From Streptomyces sp. TLI_053 (GTDB lineage Bacteria > Actinomycetota > Actinomycetes > Streptomycetales > Streptomycetaceae): a DNA stretch of 64,000 nucleotides. Shown piece by piece: positions 47,001-55,342 of the stretch. The first letter of the stretch is position 1; every line of letters begins with the position of its first letter. The notes below the pieces were generated by a model. It saw nothing but the letters and a program-made list of their open reading frames with translations, did not search any database and was not told the origin of the DNA. Both the position numbers and the translations under genes were made by a program. Where the stretch lies: assembly GCF_900105395.1 (NCBI RefSeq), contig NZ_LT629775.1:8025501-8089500 (forward strand), in the 5' to 3' direction.

Positions 47001-48278
47001 CCGGCCGGCCCGGCGCTGGTGTCCGTGCCCCCGGTCGAGGAGATCGCCCGCAGCCTGCGCGCGGCCGACGCGGACGCCCTGGTCTACCTGCTGCCGCCCG
47101 CCGACGGACGCAGCGGCCAGGCCCTGCTGGTCACCGCAGGCGAGGAGGGCGGCGCCGTCGACCGGCTGCCGCTCACCCTGGTCAGCACCGCCGCGCTCGA
47201 CCTGCTGCACGCCTACCGGCGGGCGCACCGCGAACGCCAGGCCACCCTGGACGCCCTGCCGTCCCGTCACCCGGAGCGGATCGCCGCCCGGCGGCGCTGG
47301 CAGGGCACCCTCCGCGAACTCTGCGACTGGGCCGGCACCGCCGTGATGCGCCCGCTGCTGCGCCACCCGGCCCTGCGGTCGGCCGCCGCCCGGCGCGCGC
47401 CCGGTGCGCCGCCCCGGCTGGTGCTGGTGCCGTACGGCGCCCTGGGCGGCGTGCCCTGGCACGCGGGGCTGCTCAGCAGCGGGCTGCGCGACGGCGGCCG
47501 GCCGGTGCGGGTCGTGGAACGGGCGGTGGTCTCCTACGCCGCCTCCGCCCGGCAGTTCTGCGAGGTGGTCCGGCGGCCCCGGCTGCCGCTCGCCGAACGG
47601 CCGGTGGTCGTCGGCGACCCCACCCGGGACCTGATGTTCGCCGAGGTCGAGGCCGAGTACCTGCACGCCGACCACTACCCGCACGGCACCCTGCTCGGTT
47701 ACGTCGAGGACGCCGAGGGGGCGGGCACCCCGGCCGAGGTGCTGGCCGCGCTTCCGGCGCCCGGACGGGCCGGGGCGTCCGTGCTCCATCTGGCCTGCCA
47801 CGCGCTGCCGTCCGGGCGCTCGCCGCTCGATGCCTGCCTCGCCCTCGCCCCCGACCCGGGCGCCGGGGACCGGCACGGCCGACTGCCGGTCGGCGACATC
47901 CTGCGCCAGGCGCTGGGCCGCCCGCCCGGCTCCCCGGGCGGACTGGTCGTGCTGGACGCCTGCGTCAGCGACCACACCGGCGAGGACCTCGACGAGGCGC
48001 TGACCCTCTCCAGCGCCTTCCTCGCCGCCGGGGCGACGGGCGCGATCGGCTCGCGCTGGGAGGTTTCCGACGAGATGGTCTGCGTGCTGATGTACGTCCT
48101 GCACGGCCGCCTCGCCGCCGGGGACCCGCCCGCCGAGGCCCTGCGCCGCGCCCAGCTGTGGGCCCTCGACCCCGACCGCCGCCTGCCCCCGCAGGCCCCG
48201 CCCGAACTCCACTCGCTGGCCGGCCGCGCCCCGGACGCCCTGGAGGTGTGGGCGGCCTTCTCCTACCAGGGCTACTGA
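44052..48278 (+). CDS. Large TPR-like/CHAT-domain protease-like protein
   Basis: About 1408 residues (GTG 44052 chosen for spacing from GGGGAGG; GTG 44049 possible). Residues 1-960 are helical, TPR-like repeats (AREAVEVLREGLDGMAGDDP, YHLEEALHHLERAVRTMAEE), with a DAPHPFDAPDPF repeat near 180-205. The C-terminal CHAT domain (about 1000-1408) has the caspase-like dyad: His in VLHLACHALPSG (about 1249) and Cys in LVVLDACVSDHTGED (about 1303), plus FLAAGATGAIGSRWEVSD. CHAT proteins are cysteine peptidases in bacterial conflict and cell-death systems; the target is unknown. Confidence 0.9.
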   Translation: MGDEVEGLVGRGRRLLDEHDAAADPRRAAMALSGALTAFTAARTLLEDAGPAAPGGALAEVRCLLGLTLAVRYWNGVERPEFAEDEDVRAAVWAERADAAGLLTLALAVFDPAAPERAVAAGKLGLLLYARSGDGEEDERARPEDLDRAVESLRLACPVPVPLGPWRLLGPVGPEHLRDAPHPFDAPDPFDAPHPFDAPDPYDEQDPGLLLALGCALADRHDRDGAPADRAAADAVLTGLLDRLRPQPWHEPGTAPPRPHPEADPGPAELAEQVELLARERLVRLLLGPEEDGGGDLGTVDRALAQLETIAATTAPDAPARLWAGLVLVDQYVARGGGTARPEDAAHRLARLRDLRRLLPPGHPDGGTVRWVLGSTLGGLARLDRYLLTAEAREAVEVLREGLDGMAGDDPVRPASHAVLGTMVNALCEQEPESYHLEEALHHLERAVRTMAEEDHGVRRSDVLQQLAHASIARDEFSTDRAALDRVIGLLDDARARPSGTLWSEQHLDGSLAAVMSKRFAFTNAAADLDAAIRHERAAFRRAAPDDVNRVVHLENLSVSLYRRYLLGGDHQDLEASRRYTDEVVAFLAGSDHPGVGRLLGAQRPMLERTRLMLEFQAALLVRDVEAMGRVVAALEPLVAAVPEDDPLRLLARGDLGAVMFMHAVHTGSDRLPEALGLMAEAANGTPPGHLYKAVLTMRAAGALVMIAVQRPFNEHRAEAALRLLDAFLAETDPTGLEGSRALLLRAVLLLERYRHARRPADAAGALAAAGAVRERMRLGTPTLLLAKVSGIVAAVHRARLGAEDRRLGRELGLAGLRELAAATLIQASAEPALVLARAAAFEALTVAGWCVEDLEQEAGQAAAGASVPGDEPFLRTAVEVLELGRGLVLQASTATTDVPDLLRTAGHHDLADAWLGPGPGTGAEDGAAGGTAGGTANGAEDPYAFDALLDLPGTLLANLPGGADIPMPDDLRRRALTALAAAPAGPALVSVPPVEEIARSLRAADADALVYLLPPADGRSGQALLVTAGEEGGAVDRLPLTLVSTAALDLLHAYRRAHRERQATLDALPSRHPERIAARRRWQGTLRELCDWAGTAVMRPLLRHPALRSAAARRAPGAPPRLVLVPYGALGGVPWHAGLLSSGLRDGGRPVRVVERAVVSYAASARQFCEVVRRPRLPLAERPVVVGDPTRDLMFAEVEAEYLHADHYPHGTLLGYVEDAEGAGTPAEVLAALPAPGRAGASVLHLACHALPSGRSPLDACLALAPDPGAGDRHGRLPVGDILRQALGRPPGSPGGLVVLDACVSDHTGEDLDEALTLSSAFLAAGATGAIGSRWEVSDEMVCVLMYVLHGRLAAGDPPAEALRRAQLWALDPDRRLPPQAPPELHSLAGRAPDALEVWAAFSYQGY
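44586..44665 (+). repeat. Tandem repeat encoding DAP[HD]PFDAP
   Basis: Roughly 18-bp units within the CHAT-protein gene encode four DAPHPF/DAPDPF-like motifs. In-frame repeat number changes would lengthen or shorten a Pro/Asp linker between two helical regions. Confidence 0.75.
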
Positions 48279-48284
48279 ACGGAT

Positions 48285-48600
48285 CGGGGCGGACCGGGCC
48301 GAACCCGCCCTGCGGGAGCGCGAGTTCCTCGCGGGCCTCGGTGATCCGGTTCGGCACGCCGTGCGCCTCGGCGGCCCCGTGCGCCTCGGCGGCCCCGGCC
48401 GGTTCGGCGGCCTCGGCGAGGACGGCGGCGGACGGCGGCCTCGGTGAGGACGACGGCGGCCGCGTCGCCCCGGAGCACCTGGTGGAACAGACCGGTCCGG
48501 AGCGGCGCCTCGCCCTCGCCCCGCACGTCGCCGAGCTCCCGGTGGAGCGCGGCGGCCCGGTCGCGGCTCCGAAGCCTCGCCGCTCCCGTGCGGAACCGCC
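48285..48600 (-). pseudogene. Remnant of a TPR-repeat gene
   Basis: Two coding-like pieces in different frames on the minus strand: RSRDRAAALHRELGDVRGEG, APLRTGLFHQVLRGDAAAVV, then EAHGVPNRITEAREELALP. Both resemble Streptomyces TPR proteins of the LHRELGDVRGEAEALW type, but the repeats between them are missing, the frame changes near 48425, and no start or stop is in place. Decayed fragment; limits approximate. Confidence 0.35.
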
Positions 48601-48666
48601 GGTCGGGGTCCGTGCGTGATCGGGGGTGTCCCGGTACTTCCCGTCCCCGCACACGCTTGGAGTCCC

Positions 48667-49071
48667 ATGACCGACTACCGGACCGTCGGCCTCGTCCATC
48701 TGTTCATCGCGGCCCTCTCGGTCCTCGTCCCGTTGGCCGGCGCCGTGGTGGCGGGTACGTTCCTCCGCCGCCGGGGGCGCAACGCCCGGCTGGCGATGAT
48801 CGGCTGTCTGGTGACGGCCCCGGGGCCGGTCGTCCTCGTTCTGGGGACGGGCTTCGGCCTCGACACCGTGTTCGCCGGTGCGGATCCGCTGGTGGCGCTG
48901 ACCGTCGTCTCGGGGATCGCGACCCTGTTCCACCTGGCCGGTTTCGTCCTGATCCTGGCCGGGGCCCTTGGTGCTCCCGCCGCGCCCGCCGCGCTCCAGG
49001 CTCCCTATCCCTACGCGGCCCCGTTCCACGTCTACCCCACCGATGCGCCCCCGGGGCCCCAGGGGCACTGA
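48667..49071 (+). CDS. Small membrane protein (134 aa)
   Basis: ATG 48667. Three hydrophobic stretches: residues 8-30 (LVHLFIAALSVLVPLAGAVV), about 43-66 (MIGCLVTAPGPVVLVLGTGF) and 75-100 (LVALTVVSGIATLFHLAGFV, LILAGALG). A basic loop RRRGRNAR follows the first. The C-terminal tail is Pro/Tyr-rich (APYPYAAPFHVYPTDAPPGP). Not recognised. It is followed by the hairpin at 49091, so it forms its own unit. Confidence 0.7.
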   Translation: MTDYRTVGLVHLFIAALSVLVPLAGAVVAGTFLRRRGRNARLAMIGCLVTAPGPVVLVLGTGFGLDTVFAGADPLVALTVVSGIATLFHLAGFVLILAGALGAPAAPAALQAPYPYAAPFHVYPTDAPPGPQGH

Positions 49072-49090
49072 CCCGGGGGGAGAGGGGAGA

Positions 49091-49137
49091 CGTGCCGGTG
49101 CCCGCCCCGCGAACGCGGCGGGGCGGGCACCGGCACG
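49091..49137. terminator. 20-bp hairpin between convergent genes
   Basis: Arms 49091-49110 and 49118-49137, perfect, loop GAACGCG. The outer stem GTGCCGGTGCCC is shared with the hairpin at 33857-33904. Confidence 0.8.
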
Positions 49138-49152
49138 CGGCCGGAAGCGGGG

Positions 49153-50688
49153 TCAGAACAGCGGCAGGCGGCGGGTGAAGGCGTCGGCGGTGGTGTTGGT
49201 GTCGCCGGGGACGAGGGTGCCGTCCTCGGAGGTGAAGAGCACGGTGGTACCGAGGGCGTCGACCAGGGGGTTGTAGGAGTAACCGGTGTTCTGGACGCCG
49301 TCGGTGGAGACGCTGAGGCGCTCGGTGCGGCCGGTCCACAGGTCGTGCCGGAAGATGTCGTCGACCAGGTTGGTGTCACCGGGGACTAGGTTCTCGGCCT
49401 CGGAGAGGAAGTAGACCCAGCGGTTCCCGGCGGGCATGACGGCGTTGTAGGAGGAACCGGTGGTCACGGTGCCGGGCAGGGCGGGCGGGAGGCGGCGGAT
49501 CGTGCCCTGCCGCAGGTCGCGGACGACGATCTCGAAGTGGCGCGGCCCGCTGGGATCGGCGGGCGAGTTGGGCACGGGGACCGCGAAGAGCGCGTAGCGG
49601 CCGTCGGGGCTGAGGCTGCCGACGGAGGAGCCGAGCAGCTGGCCGGTCTCGTCGACGCTGCCGCCCTTGAGCTGCCCGGTGGCGACGTCGTGAACGTAGA
49701 ACGGGTAGTAGCGGGGCCTGGTGAGCTCCGCGCGGGCGCCGGCGGCGCCCGCGGCGGGGGAGGCCCCGGTACGGGCGGGGCGGCCGGGCACGTGCTCGTC
49801 GGCGGAGGCCGGGACGGCGTCGGAGGCGTCGGCCGTGCGGGCGGCATCGCCGCCGCCCTCCCCGGGCGGGAGCAGGTTGGTGGCCTGGGAGGTGAAGCCC
49901 ACCCTGCTGCCGTCGCCGCTGATCACCGGCGCGGTGGATGCGCGGTTCGCGGGCGTGCCGTCGGGGGCCCGGCTGATCAGCCGGGTGGTGCCGCTCCACC
50001 GGTCGAGGAGGTAGATGTTGGCGCGCGGGTCGACCGCGTCCGGCACCAGGTCGGTCCGGCTGGAGGCGAAGGCGACGTAGCGGCCGTCCCAGCTGATCGA
50101 CGCCAGGAAGGAGTTGAGGCCGGGGACCTCGCGCTGCGGGTCGCCGGCGGTCAGCCGCTCGGTGCGGCCGGTCCAGCGGTCGCGGAGGTAGATGTCCTCG
50201 GCGCCGTTGGTGTCGCCGGGCACGAGCGCGGCGGTGGAGGTGAAGGCGACGTAACGGCCGTTGCCGCTGATCACGCCGTCGTAGGAGCGGCCGTCGGACT
50301 GGCCGCCGGAGGAGGTGAGGCTGACCCGCTCGGTCCGGCGGGTGAGGAGGTCGCGGACGAACACGTCCGTCACGCCGTTGGTGTCGCCGGGCACCAGGTT
50401 GGTGGCGTCGGCGCCGAGGACGGCGTACCGGCCGTCGGCGCTCAGGTTCTCGGCCCAGGCCGAGTCGTCGGGCTGGGCGCCGCCGAGGCCGACGGAGACC
50501 CGTGCCGTGCCGCCGGCCCAGGACGGTGCCGGTGCGGCGGTCGCGGCGGTGGCGGTGCCGGCGAGGAGGCCGGCCGCCAGCAGGGCCGCGGTGGCGGCGA
50601 GGCGCCGACGGCCGGGCCGCGTGCCGGTGGTCCGGGCAACGACGGTTCTGGTAGCGGAAGTTCGTGCTGCTGCGGTGGTGCTGCTCAT
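49153..50688 (-). CDS. Secreted TolB/WD40-like (PD40) beta-propeller protein
   Basis: 511 residues, ATG 50688. Signal peptide of about 45 residues (RRLAATAALLAAGLLAGTAT, cleavage near AATAA|PAP). The mature protein is a propeller of PD40-type repeats with SADGRYAVLGADATNLVPGD, GNGRYVAFTSTAALVPGDTN, WDGRYVAFASSRTDLVPDAV, GDGSRVGFTSQATNLLPPGE and SPDGRYALFAVPVPN. Repeated NLVPGDTN...D(I/V)F.RD(L/R)WTGRTER stretches cap each blade. A Gly/Ala-rich insertion (near 290-335) separates two halves. Extracellular binding or scaffold role; no catalytic motif. Confidence 0.88.
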   Translation of the reverse strand: MSSTTAAARTSATRTVVARTTGTRPGRRRLAATAALLAAGLLAGTATAATAAPAPSWAGGTARVSVGLGGAQPDDSAWAENLSADGRYAVLGADATNLVPGDTNGVTDVFVRDLLTRRTERVSLTSSGGQSDGRSYDGVISGNGRYVAFTSTAALVPGDTNGAEDIYLRDRWTGRTERLTAGDPQREVPGLNSFLASISWDGRYVAFASSRTDLVPDAVDPRANIYLLDRWSGTTRLISRAPDGTPANRASTAPVISGDGSRVGFTSQATNLLPPGEGGGDAARTADASDAVPASADEHVPGRPARTGASPAAGAAGARAELTRPRYYPFYVHDVATGQLKGGSVDETGQLLGSSVGSLSPDGRYALFAVPVPNSPADPSGPRHFEIVVRDLRQGTIRRLPPALPGTVTTGSSYNAVMPAGNRWVYFLSEAENLVPGDTNLVDDIFRHDLWTGRTERLSVSTDGVQNTGYSYNPLVDALGTTVLFTSEDGTLVPGDTNTTADAFTRRLPLF

Positions 50689-51194
50689 CGGGACTCTCCC
50701 TGGATCGCGCCCTCGCCCACGCACGCGGCACTCCGCCGTCGGCGCGCGGCCCGCCCCCCGGGCGGTCGGCTCGGGGTCGAGCCAAGCGGTTCGGGCGGGA
50801 CGCCGTCAACGGCTTGCGGCGGGCCTTCGGCGACATCCCGCCATCATCACCATCGCGCGCGCAACATGCCCTGAGCGCAAGGGAGTTGGTGAAGAAAGGC
50901 GATCGGACGGCAGCCGGGAACCGACGCCGTCGAGCAACGGGCGGGGAAAGGGTCGGACGGCAGCTGCCGGCCGGGGTGCGGGCGGGAAGGGTCACCGCCG
51001 TCCCGGGCCCGACGGGGGATGCGGGCCCGGGACGTGCTGGGAGCGCGCCGCTGACAGGCGCGTTCGCCGGACCGACGAGGGGTCGCGGTCCGGCTCTGCG
51101 ACTACGGTGTCCCAGCTCGGACGGGGTGTCAACGCGGACCGCCCGCACGGCCCCCGTCGGAGCGTCGGGCGTTGCCCCAAGGGGCAGTCGTGCC
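50689..51194. other. Intergenic region (506 bp) without a clear gene
   Basis: Contains the 5' side of the propeller gene and the 3' side of the GntR gene. The only clear structure is the hairpin at 50999-51034, plus a repeated CGGACGGCAG (near 50906 and 50954). Frames on both strands are open by composition only. Confidence 0.55.
50999..51034. terminator. Hairpin terminator downstream of the GntR gene
   Basis: CGTCCCGGGCCCG (50999-51011) and CGGGCCCGGGACG (51022-51034), perfect 13-bp stem with a 10-nt loop, on the 3' side of the minus-strand GntR gene. Confidence 0.65.
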
Positions 51195-51839
51195 TCACTC
51201 CGCCGGGATGTGCGCGAGCATCCGCTCCATGCCGCCGATCCAGTTGGCCCGCAGCGCGGTGATGGCGCCGGGCAGGTCGTCGTCCAGCAGCCGGCGGGCG
51301 ATCTCGCAGTGTTCCTCCGACTCGCGCGCCACCGGCTCGTCCTCCGCCACGACCAGGTTCTCGTAGCGCCGCATCCCGGCCTTGACCCGGGTGAGGAGGT
51401 CGATCAGGCGCTCGTTGGAGCAGCCGCTGAGCAGCAGACCGTGCCACTCGTCGTCGCGCCGGTCGACGGTCGCGTGGGCGGCGACCTGGTCGGGGAAGCC
51501 CTGGGCGAGGTCCAGCAGGCGCGGGGCGATGGTGCGCAGGTGCGCCGGGTCGGAGGACTCCAGCGCCAGTGACTCGAGGGCCGCGACGATCGCGACCAGC
51601 TCGCGGAACTCGGTGCGGCTGACCGGTGCGAAGCGGAAGCCCCGGCCCTGGTTGCTCTCCAGTACGCCCTCGCCCGCCAGGGCGATCAGGGCCTCCCGCA
51701 ACGGGGTGCGGCTGACCCCGAGTTCGGCCGCCAGGACCGCCTCGTTCACGTCCGTGCCGGCCGCGAACTCGCCGCGGGTGAGGCGGTCCATCAGCTCGTC
51801 GCGGATCTGTTCGCGCAGTGGGCGGCGCTCGATCGCCAT
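51195..51839 (-). CDS. GntR-family regulator, FCD type
   Basis: 214 residues, ATG 51839. Winged HTH: PLREQIRDELMDRLTRGEFA, VNEAVLAAELGVSRTPLREA, LIALAGEGVLESNQGRGFRF. A FCD all-helical effector domain follows, with metal-site histidines (DDEWHGLLLSGCSNERL, EEHCEIARRLLDDD). FCD regulators sense sugar acids, organic acids or amino acids. Divergent from the 12-kb catabolic operon starting at 51958, with a TGTATT/AATACA operator over that promoter, so it is the operon's repressor by position. Confidence 0.92.
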   Translation of the reverse strand: MAIERRPLREQIRDELMDRLTRGEFAAGTDVNEAVLAAELGVSRTPLREALIALAGEGVLESNQGRGFRFAPVSRTEFRELVAIVAALESLALESSDPAHLRTIAPRLLDLAQGFPDQVAAHATVDRRDDEWHGLLLSGCSNERLIDLLTRVKAGMRRYENLVVAEDEPVARESEEHCEIARRLLDDDLPGAITALRANWIGGMERMLAHIPAE

Positions 51840-51876
51840 CGGGGTCCCCCTTTTTCCGGATTCGCAGCATAGCCCT

Positions 51877-51916
51877 TGACCGCATTCAGTGTACTGCACT
51901 ATGTATTTTGAATACA
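51877..51916 (+). promoter_or_regulatory. Promoter and GntR operator of the catabolic operon
   Basis: TTGACC (51877-51882), 17-bp spacer, TATGTA (51900-51905). A dyad TGTATT-TTG-AATACA (51902-51916) overlaps the -10 and start site. It is the most AT-rich spot in this part of the window and fits repression by the divergent GntR protein. Confidence 0.65.
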
Positions 51917-51957
51917 AAATTCTGAACGGGGTCCTCGACCCCTCGAGGAGGCGGAGC

Positions 51958-53949
51958 ATGGGCCTGACCCGGGTGCCGGGACTGCTGTTCGGGGGCGACT
52001 ACAACCCCGAGCAGTGGCCCGAGGACGTCTGGCAGGAGGACGTCCGGCTGATGGCGGAGGCGGGCGTCAACCTCGTCACCGTCGGCGTCTTCTCCTGGTC
52101 CCGACTGGAACCCGCCCCCGGCGTCCACGACTTCGGCTGGCTGGACCGCGTCCTCGACCTGCTCCACGAGCACGGCATCGCCGTCGACCTCGCCACCGCG
52201 ACCGCGACCCCGCCGCCCTGGCTGGTCCGCGACCACCCGGAGGTGATGCCGGTCGACGCTGCCGGGACCAGGCTGGAGTTCGGCTCCCGGCAGGGCTACT
52301 GCCCCTCCTCGCCGGTGTTCCGCGCCGCCACCGTCCGGCTCGCCCGGGCCGTGGCCGAGCGCTACCGCGACCACCCCGCCCTCGCCATGTGGCACGTGAG
52401 CAACGAGTACGCCGACCACACCGCCGAGTGCTTCTGCCCGGAGTCGGCCCGCGACTTCCGCCGCTGGCTCGAGGAGCGCCACCGCTCCCTGGACGGCCTC
52501 AACGCGGCCTGGGGCACGTCCTGCTGGGGCCAGCACTACACCGACTGGACGCAGATCGAGCCGCCCCGCAAGGCGCCCGGACCGGTCAACCCGGCCCAGC
52601 TGCTGGACTGGCGCCGCTTCTCCAGCGACGCGCTGCTCGCCTGCTTCGAGGCCGAGCGCGCGGTGCTGAAGGAGGTCACCCCGGACGTGCCGGTGACCAC
52701 CAACTTCATGAGCGTGCTGCGCGACCTCGACTACTGGAAGTGGGCCGCCGCCGAGGACGTCGTCACCGACGACGCCTACCCGGACCCGGCCGACCCCCGG
52801 GCCGCGGTGAAGGCCGCGCTCAGCTACGACCTGATGCGCTCGCTGAAGCGGCAGCCCTGGCTGCTGCTGGAGTCCGCGCCGAGCGCGGTCAGCTGGCGGG
52901 CGGTCAACGTCCCCAAGGACCCCGGGGTGATGCGGCTGCACAGCCTCCAGGCGCTCGCCCACGGCTCCGACGGCGTGATGTTCTTCCAGTGGCGGCAGGC
53001 CCGCTACGGACCGGAGAAGTTCCACTCGGCGCTGCTGCCGCACGGCGGCACCGCGACCCGGCAGTGGCGCGAGACGCTCGCCCTCGGCGCGGACGTCCGC
53101 CGGCTCGCCGAGGTCGCCGGCAGCACCACCCGGGCCGAGGTCGCGCTGCTGCTGGACTGGGACAGCTGGTGGGGGCTGGAAGCGCCCGAGTCGATGCCCT
53201 CCGACCGGCTCCGGCTGCACGAGCTGCTGCTCTCCTGGTACGCGCCGCTGCACGCCCGGGGCATCGCGGTCGACCTGGCCCCGCCCGGGCGCGACCTCTC
53301 CGGCTACCGGCTGGTGATCGCCCCCAACCTCTACCTCTGCACCGCCGAGCAGGCCGCCGCGCTCACCGAGTTCCCCGGCCACCTGGTGGTCGGACCGTTC
53401 AGCGGGGTGGTCGACACCGCCGACCGGGTCCACGACGGCGGGGCGCCCGGTCCGCTGCGCGAACTGCTCGGGGTGCGGGTCGAGGAGTGGCGGCCGCTGC
53501 CGGACGGCGTCGGCCAGGAGGTGGAGACGGCGGACGGCACCCGGCTGTCCGCCCGCACCTGGACCGAGTGGGTGGAGGCGGACGGCGCCGAGGTGGTGGC
53601 GCGCTACCGGGGCGGCCCGCTGGACGGCCGCCCGGCCGTCACCCGGCGGGTTGCCGGTACCGGGAGCGCCACCTATCTGAGCTGCCTGCCCGAGGACCCG
53701 GCCCCGCTGCTGGACGAGGTGCTGACCGCCGCCGGGGTCACCGGCGTCGCCGGGCCCGACCTCCCCGAGGGCGTCGAGGCCTGCCGCCGCGGCCCCTACC
53801 TCTTCCTGCTCAACCACGGCACCCGGACGGCCACCGTCCCGCTGCCGGACCCGACCACTACCTGCGCCGACCTGTTGACCGGCCGTCCGCTGCCGAACGG
53901 CCCCCTGTCGCTCGCGCCCGGCGACGCCGTCGTCCTGAAGCAGTCCTGA
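51958..53949 (+). CDS. Beta-galactosidase, glycoside hydrolase family 42
   Basis: 663 residues, ATG 51958 behind GAGGAGG. GH42 features: LLFGGDYNPEQWPEDVWQED (N-terminal barrel strand), MWHVSNEYADHTAECFCPES with the acid/base Glu of NEY (about residue 150) and zinc-site cysteines, WLLLESAPSAVSW with the nucleophile Glu (about 304), then the trimerisation domain. No signal peptide, so it acts on imported beta-galactosides. First gene of the GntR-controlled operon. The last codons and stop lie in an 11-bp direct repeat (GAAGCAGTCCT). Confidence 0.93.
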   Translation: MGLTRVPGLLFGGDYNPEQWPEDVWQEDVRLMAEAGVNLVTVGVFSWSRLEPAPGVHDFGWLDRVLDLLHEHGIAVDLATATATPPPWLVRDHPEVMPVDAAGTRLEFGSRQGYCPSSPVFRAATVRLARAVAERYRDHPALAMWHVSNEYADHTAECFCPESARDFRRWLEERHRSLDGLNAAWGTSCWGQHYTDWTQIEPPRKAPGPVNPAQLLDWRRFSSDALLACFEAERAVLKEVTPDVPVTTNFMSVLRDLDYWKWAAAEDVVTDDAYPDPADPRAAVKAALSYDLMRSLKRQPWLLLESAPSAVSWRAVNVPKDPGVMRLHSLQALAHGSDGVMFFQWRQARYGPEKFHSALLPHGGTATRQWRETLALGADVRRLAEVAGSTTRAEVALLLDWDSWWGLEAPESMPSDRLRLHELLLSWYAPLHARGIAVDLAPPGRDLSGYRLVIAPNLYLCTAEQAAALTEFPGHLVVGPFSGVVDTADRVHDGGAPGPLRELLGVRVEEWRPLPDGVGQEVETADGTRLSARTWTEWVEADGAEVVARYRGGPLDGRPAVTRRVAGTGSATYLSCLPEDPAPLLDEVLTAAGVTGVAGPDLPEGVEACRRGPYLFLLNHGTRTATVPLPDPTTTCADLLTGRPLPNGPLSLAPGDAVVLKQS

Positions 53950-53992
53950 AGCAGTCCTGAAGCAGCCCGAAGCCCTGACCCGAGGAGTGCCA

Positions 53993-55342
53993 GTGGCCCA
54001 TCCCTACATCCCCAACGCGGGGCCCGAGACCAGGGCGGCGATGCTCGCCGAGATCGGCGCCCCCGACGTCGCCGAGTTCTACCGCGACATCCCCGCCGAC
54101 CTGCGGCTCGACCGCCCGCTCGACCTGCCCGCGCCGTTCGCCGACGAACCCGGCCTGGTCCGGCACCTGCACGGCCTGCTGGCGCGCAACACCCACCCGT
54201 CCGCACTGCTGAGCTTCCTCGGCCACGGCTGCTACCACCACCACGTCCCGGCGGTGTGCGACGAGGTCAACGGCCGGGGCGAGTTCCTCACCGCCTACGC
54301 GGGCGAGCCCTACGAGGACCACGGCCGCTTCCAGGCCCTCTTCGAGTACGTCTCGATGATGGCCGAGCTGTTGGAGATGGACGTCGTCAACGTCCCCGTG
54401 TACGACGGCTACCAGGCGACCGGCACGGCCCTGCGGATGGCCGCGCGCCGCACCGGACGCTCCAAGGTGCTGGTGAGCGGGGCGATCGCGGCCGACAAGC
54501 TGGCCAAGATCCGCGACTACCTCACCCCCGACGTCGAGGTGCACCTCGCCGCGGTGGCCGACTCCGGGGAGATGGGCGAGGTCCGGCTCGACGACACCTT
54601 CGCCGCGCTCTACCTGGAGACGCCCACTGTGCACGGCGTGGTCGAGACCCGCGGCCGGGAGCTGGCCGAACTGGCGCACGGCGCCGGCGCGCTGCTGGTC
54701 GTCGGCACCGACCCGATCTCGCTCGGCGTGCTCGCCCCGCCCGCCTCCTACGGCGCGGACCTGGTCTGCGGGGACATCCAGTCGCTCGGCATGCACCCGC
54801 AGTACGGCGGCGGCCAGGCCGGGTTCATCGCGAGCCACGACGACGAGCGGCTGGTCGCCGAGTTCCCGTCCCGGCTGTTCGGCATCGCCCCGACGGCGGT
54901 GCCCGGCGAGTACGGCTTCGGCGACGTCTTCTACGACCGGACCTCGTTCGCGCTCCGCGAGGAGGGCAAGGAGTGGGTCGGCACCGCGGCCGCCCTGTGG
55001 GGCATCACCGCCGGCGTCTACCTCGCACTGATGGGCCCGCAGGGGATGCGGGAGATCGGCGAGACCGTGCTCGCCCGCACCCGCTACGCCATGCGCGCGC
55101 TGGCCGCGGCCGGCGCCGTGGTCCGCCACCAGGAGGCCGTGCACTTCCGCGAGTTCGCCGTGGAGGTGCCGGACGCCGACGCGCTGCTCGCCGACCTGCA
55201 CGGCCGGGGCATCCTCGGCGGTGTGCGGCTCGGGGACCGCGAGGTCCTGGTCTGCGTCACCGAACGGCACTCGATAGCCGACATCGACACCCTCGCGGCG
55301 GCCGTCAAGGACGCCCTCTCCGCCCTGGGAGGCGCCGAATGA
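53993..55342 (+). CDS. Glycine dehydrogenase (decarboxylating)-like, subunit 1 (GcvPA type)
   Basis: 449 residues, GTG 53993 (GTG 53987 possible). Shows HPYIPNAGPETRAAMLAEIG, FLGHGCYHHHVPAVCDEVNG, RGEFLTAYAGEPYEDHGRFQ, ALFEYVSMMAELLEMDVVNV, YDGYQATGTALRMAARRTGR and CGDIQSLGMHPQYGGGQAGF, all of the alpha-subunit of split P-protein. It pairs with GcvPB to decarboxylate glycine or a similar amino acid with PLP. No GcvT, GcvH or lipoamide dehydrogenase is nearby, so either it borrows those proteins or acts on another substrate. Confidence 0.92.
   Translation: MAHPYIPNAGPETRAAMLAEIGAPDVAEFYRDIPADLRLDRPLDLPAPFADEPGLVRHLHGLLARNTHPSALLSFLGHGCYHHHVPAVCDEVNGRGEFLTAYAGEPYEDHGRFQALFEYVSMMAELLEMDVVNVPVYDGYQATGTALRMAARRTGRSKVLVSGAIAADKLAKIRDYLTPDVEVHLAAVADSGEMGEVRLDDTFAALYLETPTVHGVVETRGRELAELAHGAGALLVVGTDPISLGVLAPPASYGADLVCGDIQSLGMHPQYGGGQAGFIASHDDERLVAEFPSRLFGIAPTAVPGEYGFGDVFYDRTSFALREEGKEWVGTAAALWGITAGVYLALMGPQGMREIGETVLARTRYAMRALAAAGAVVRHQEAVHFREFAVEVPDADALLADLHGRGILGGVRLGDREVLVCVTERHSIADIDTLAAAVKDALSALGGAE

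Noticed and set aside
43974-48668. Very long open frame on the minus strand opposite the CHAT-protein gene
   Set aside because: Its composition mirrors the third-position bias of the plus-strand gene, no family motifs appear, and the plus strand has clear CHAT and TPR features. High-GC shadow.
48667-49071. Gasdermin-like or pore partner of the CHAT protease
   Set aside because: Only 134 residues with three plain membrane helices and a Pro/Tyr tail; too short and of the wrong architecture for a bacterial gasdermin.
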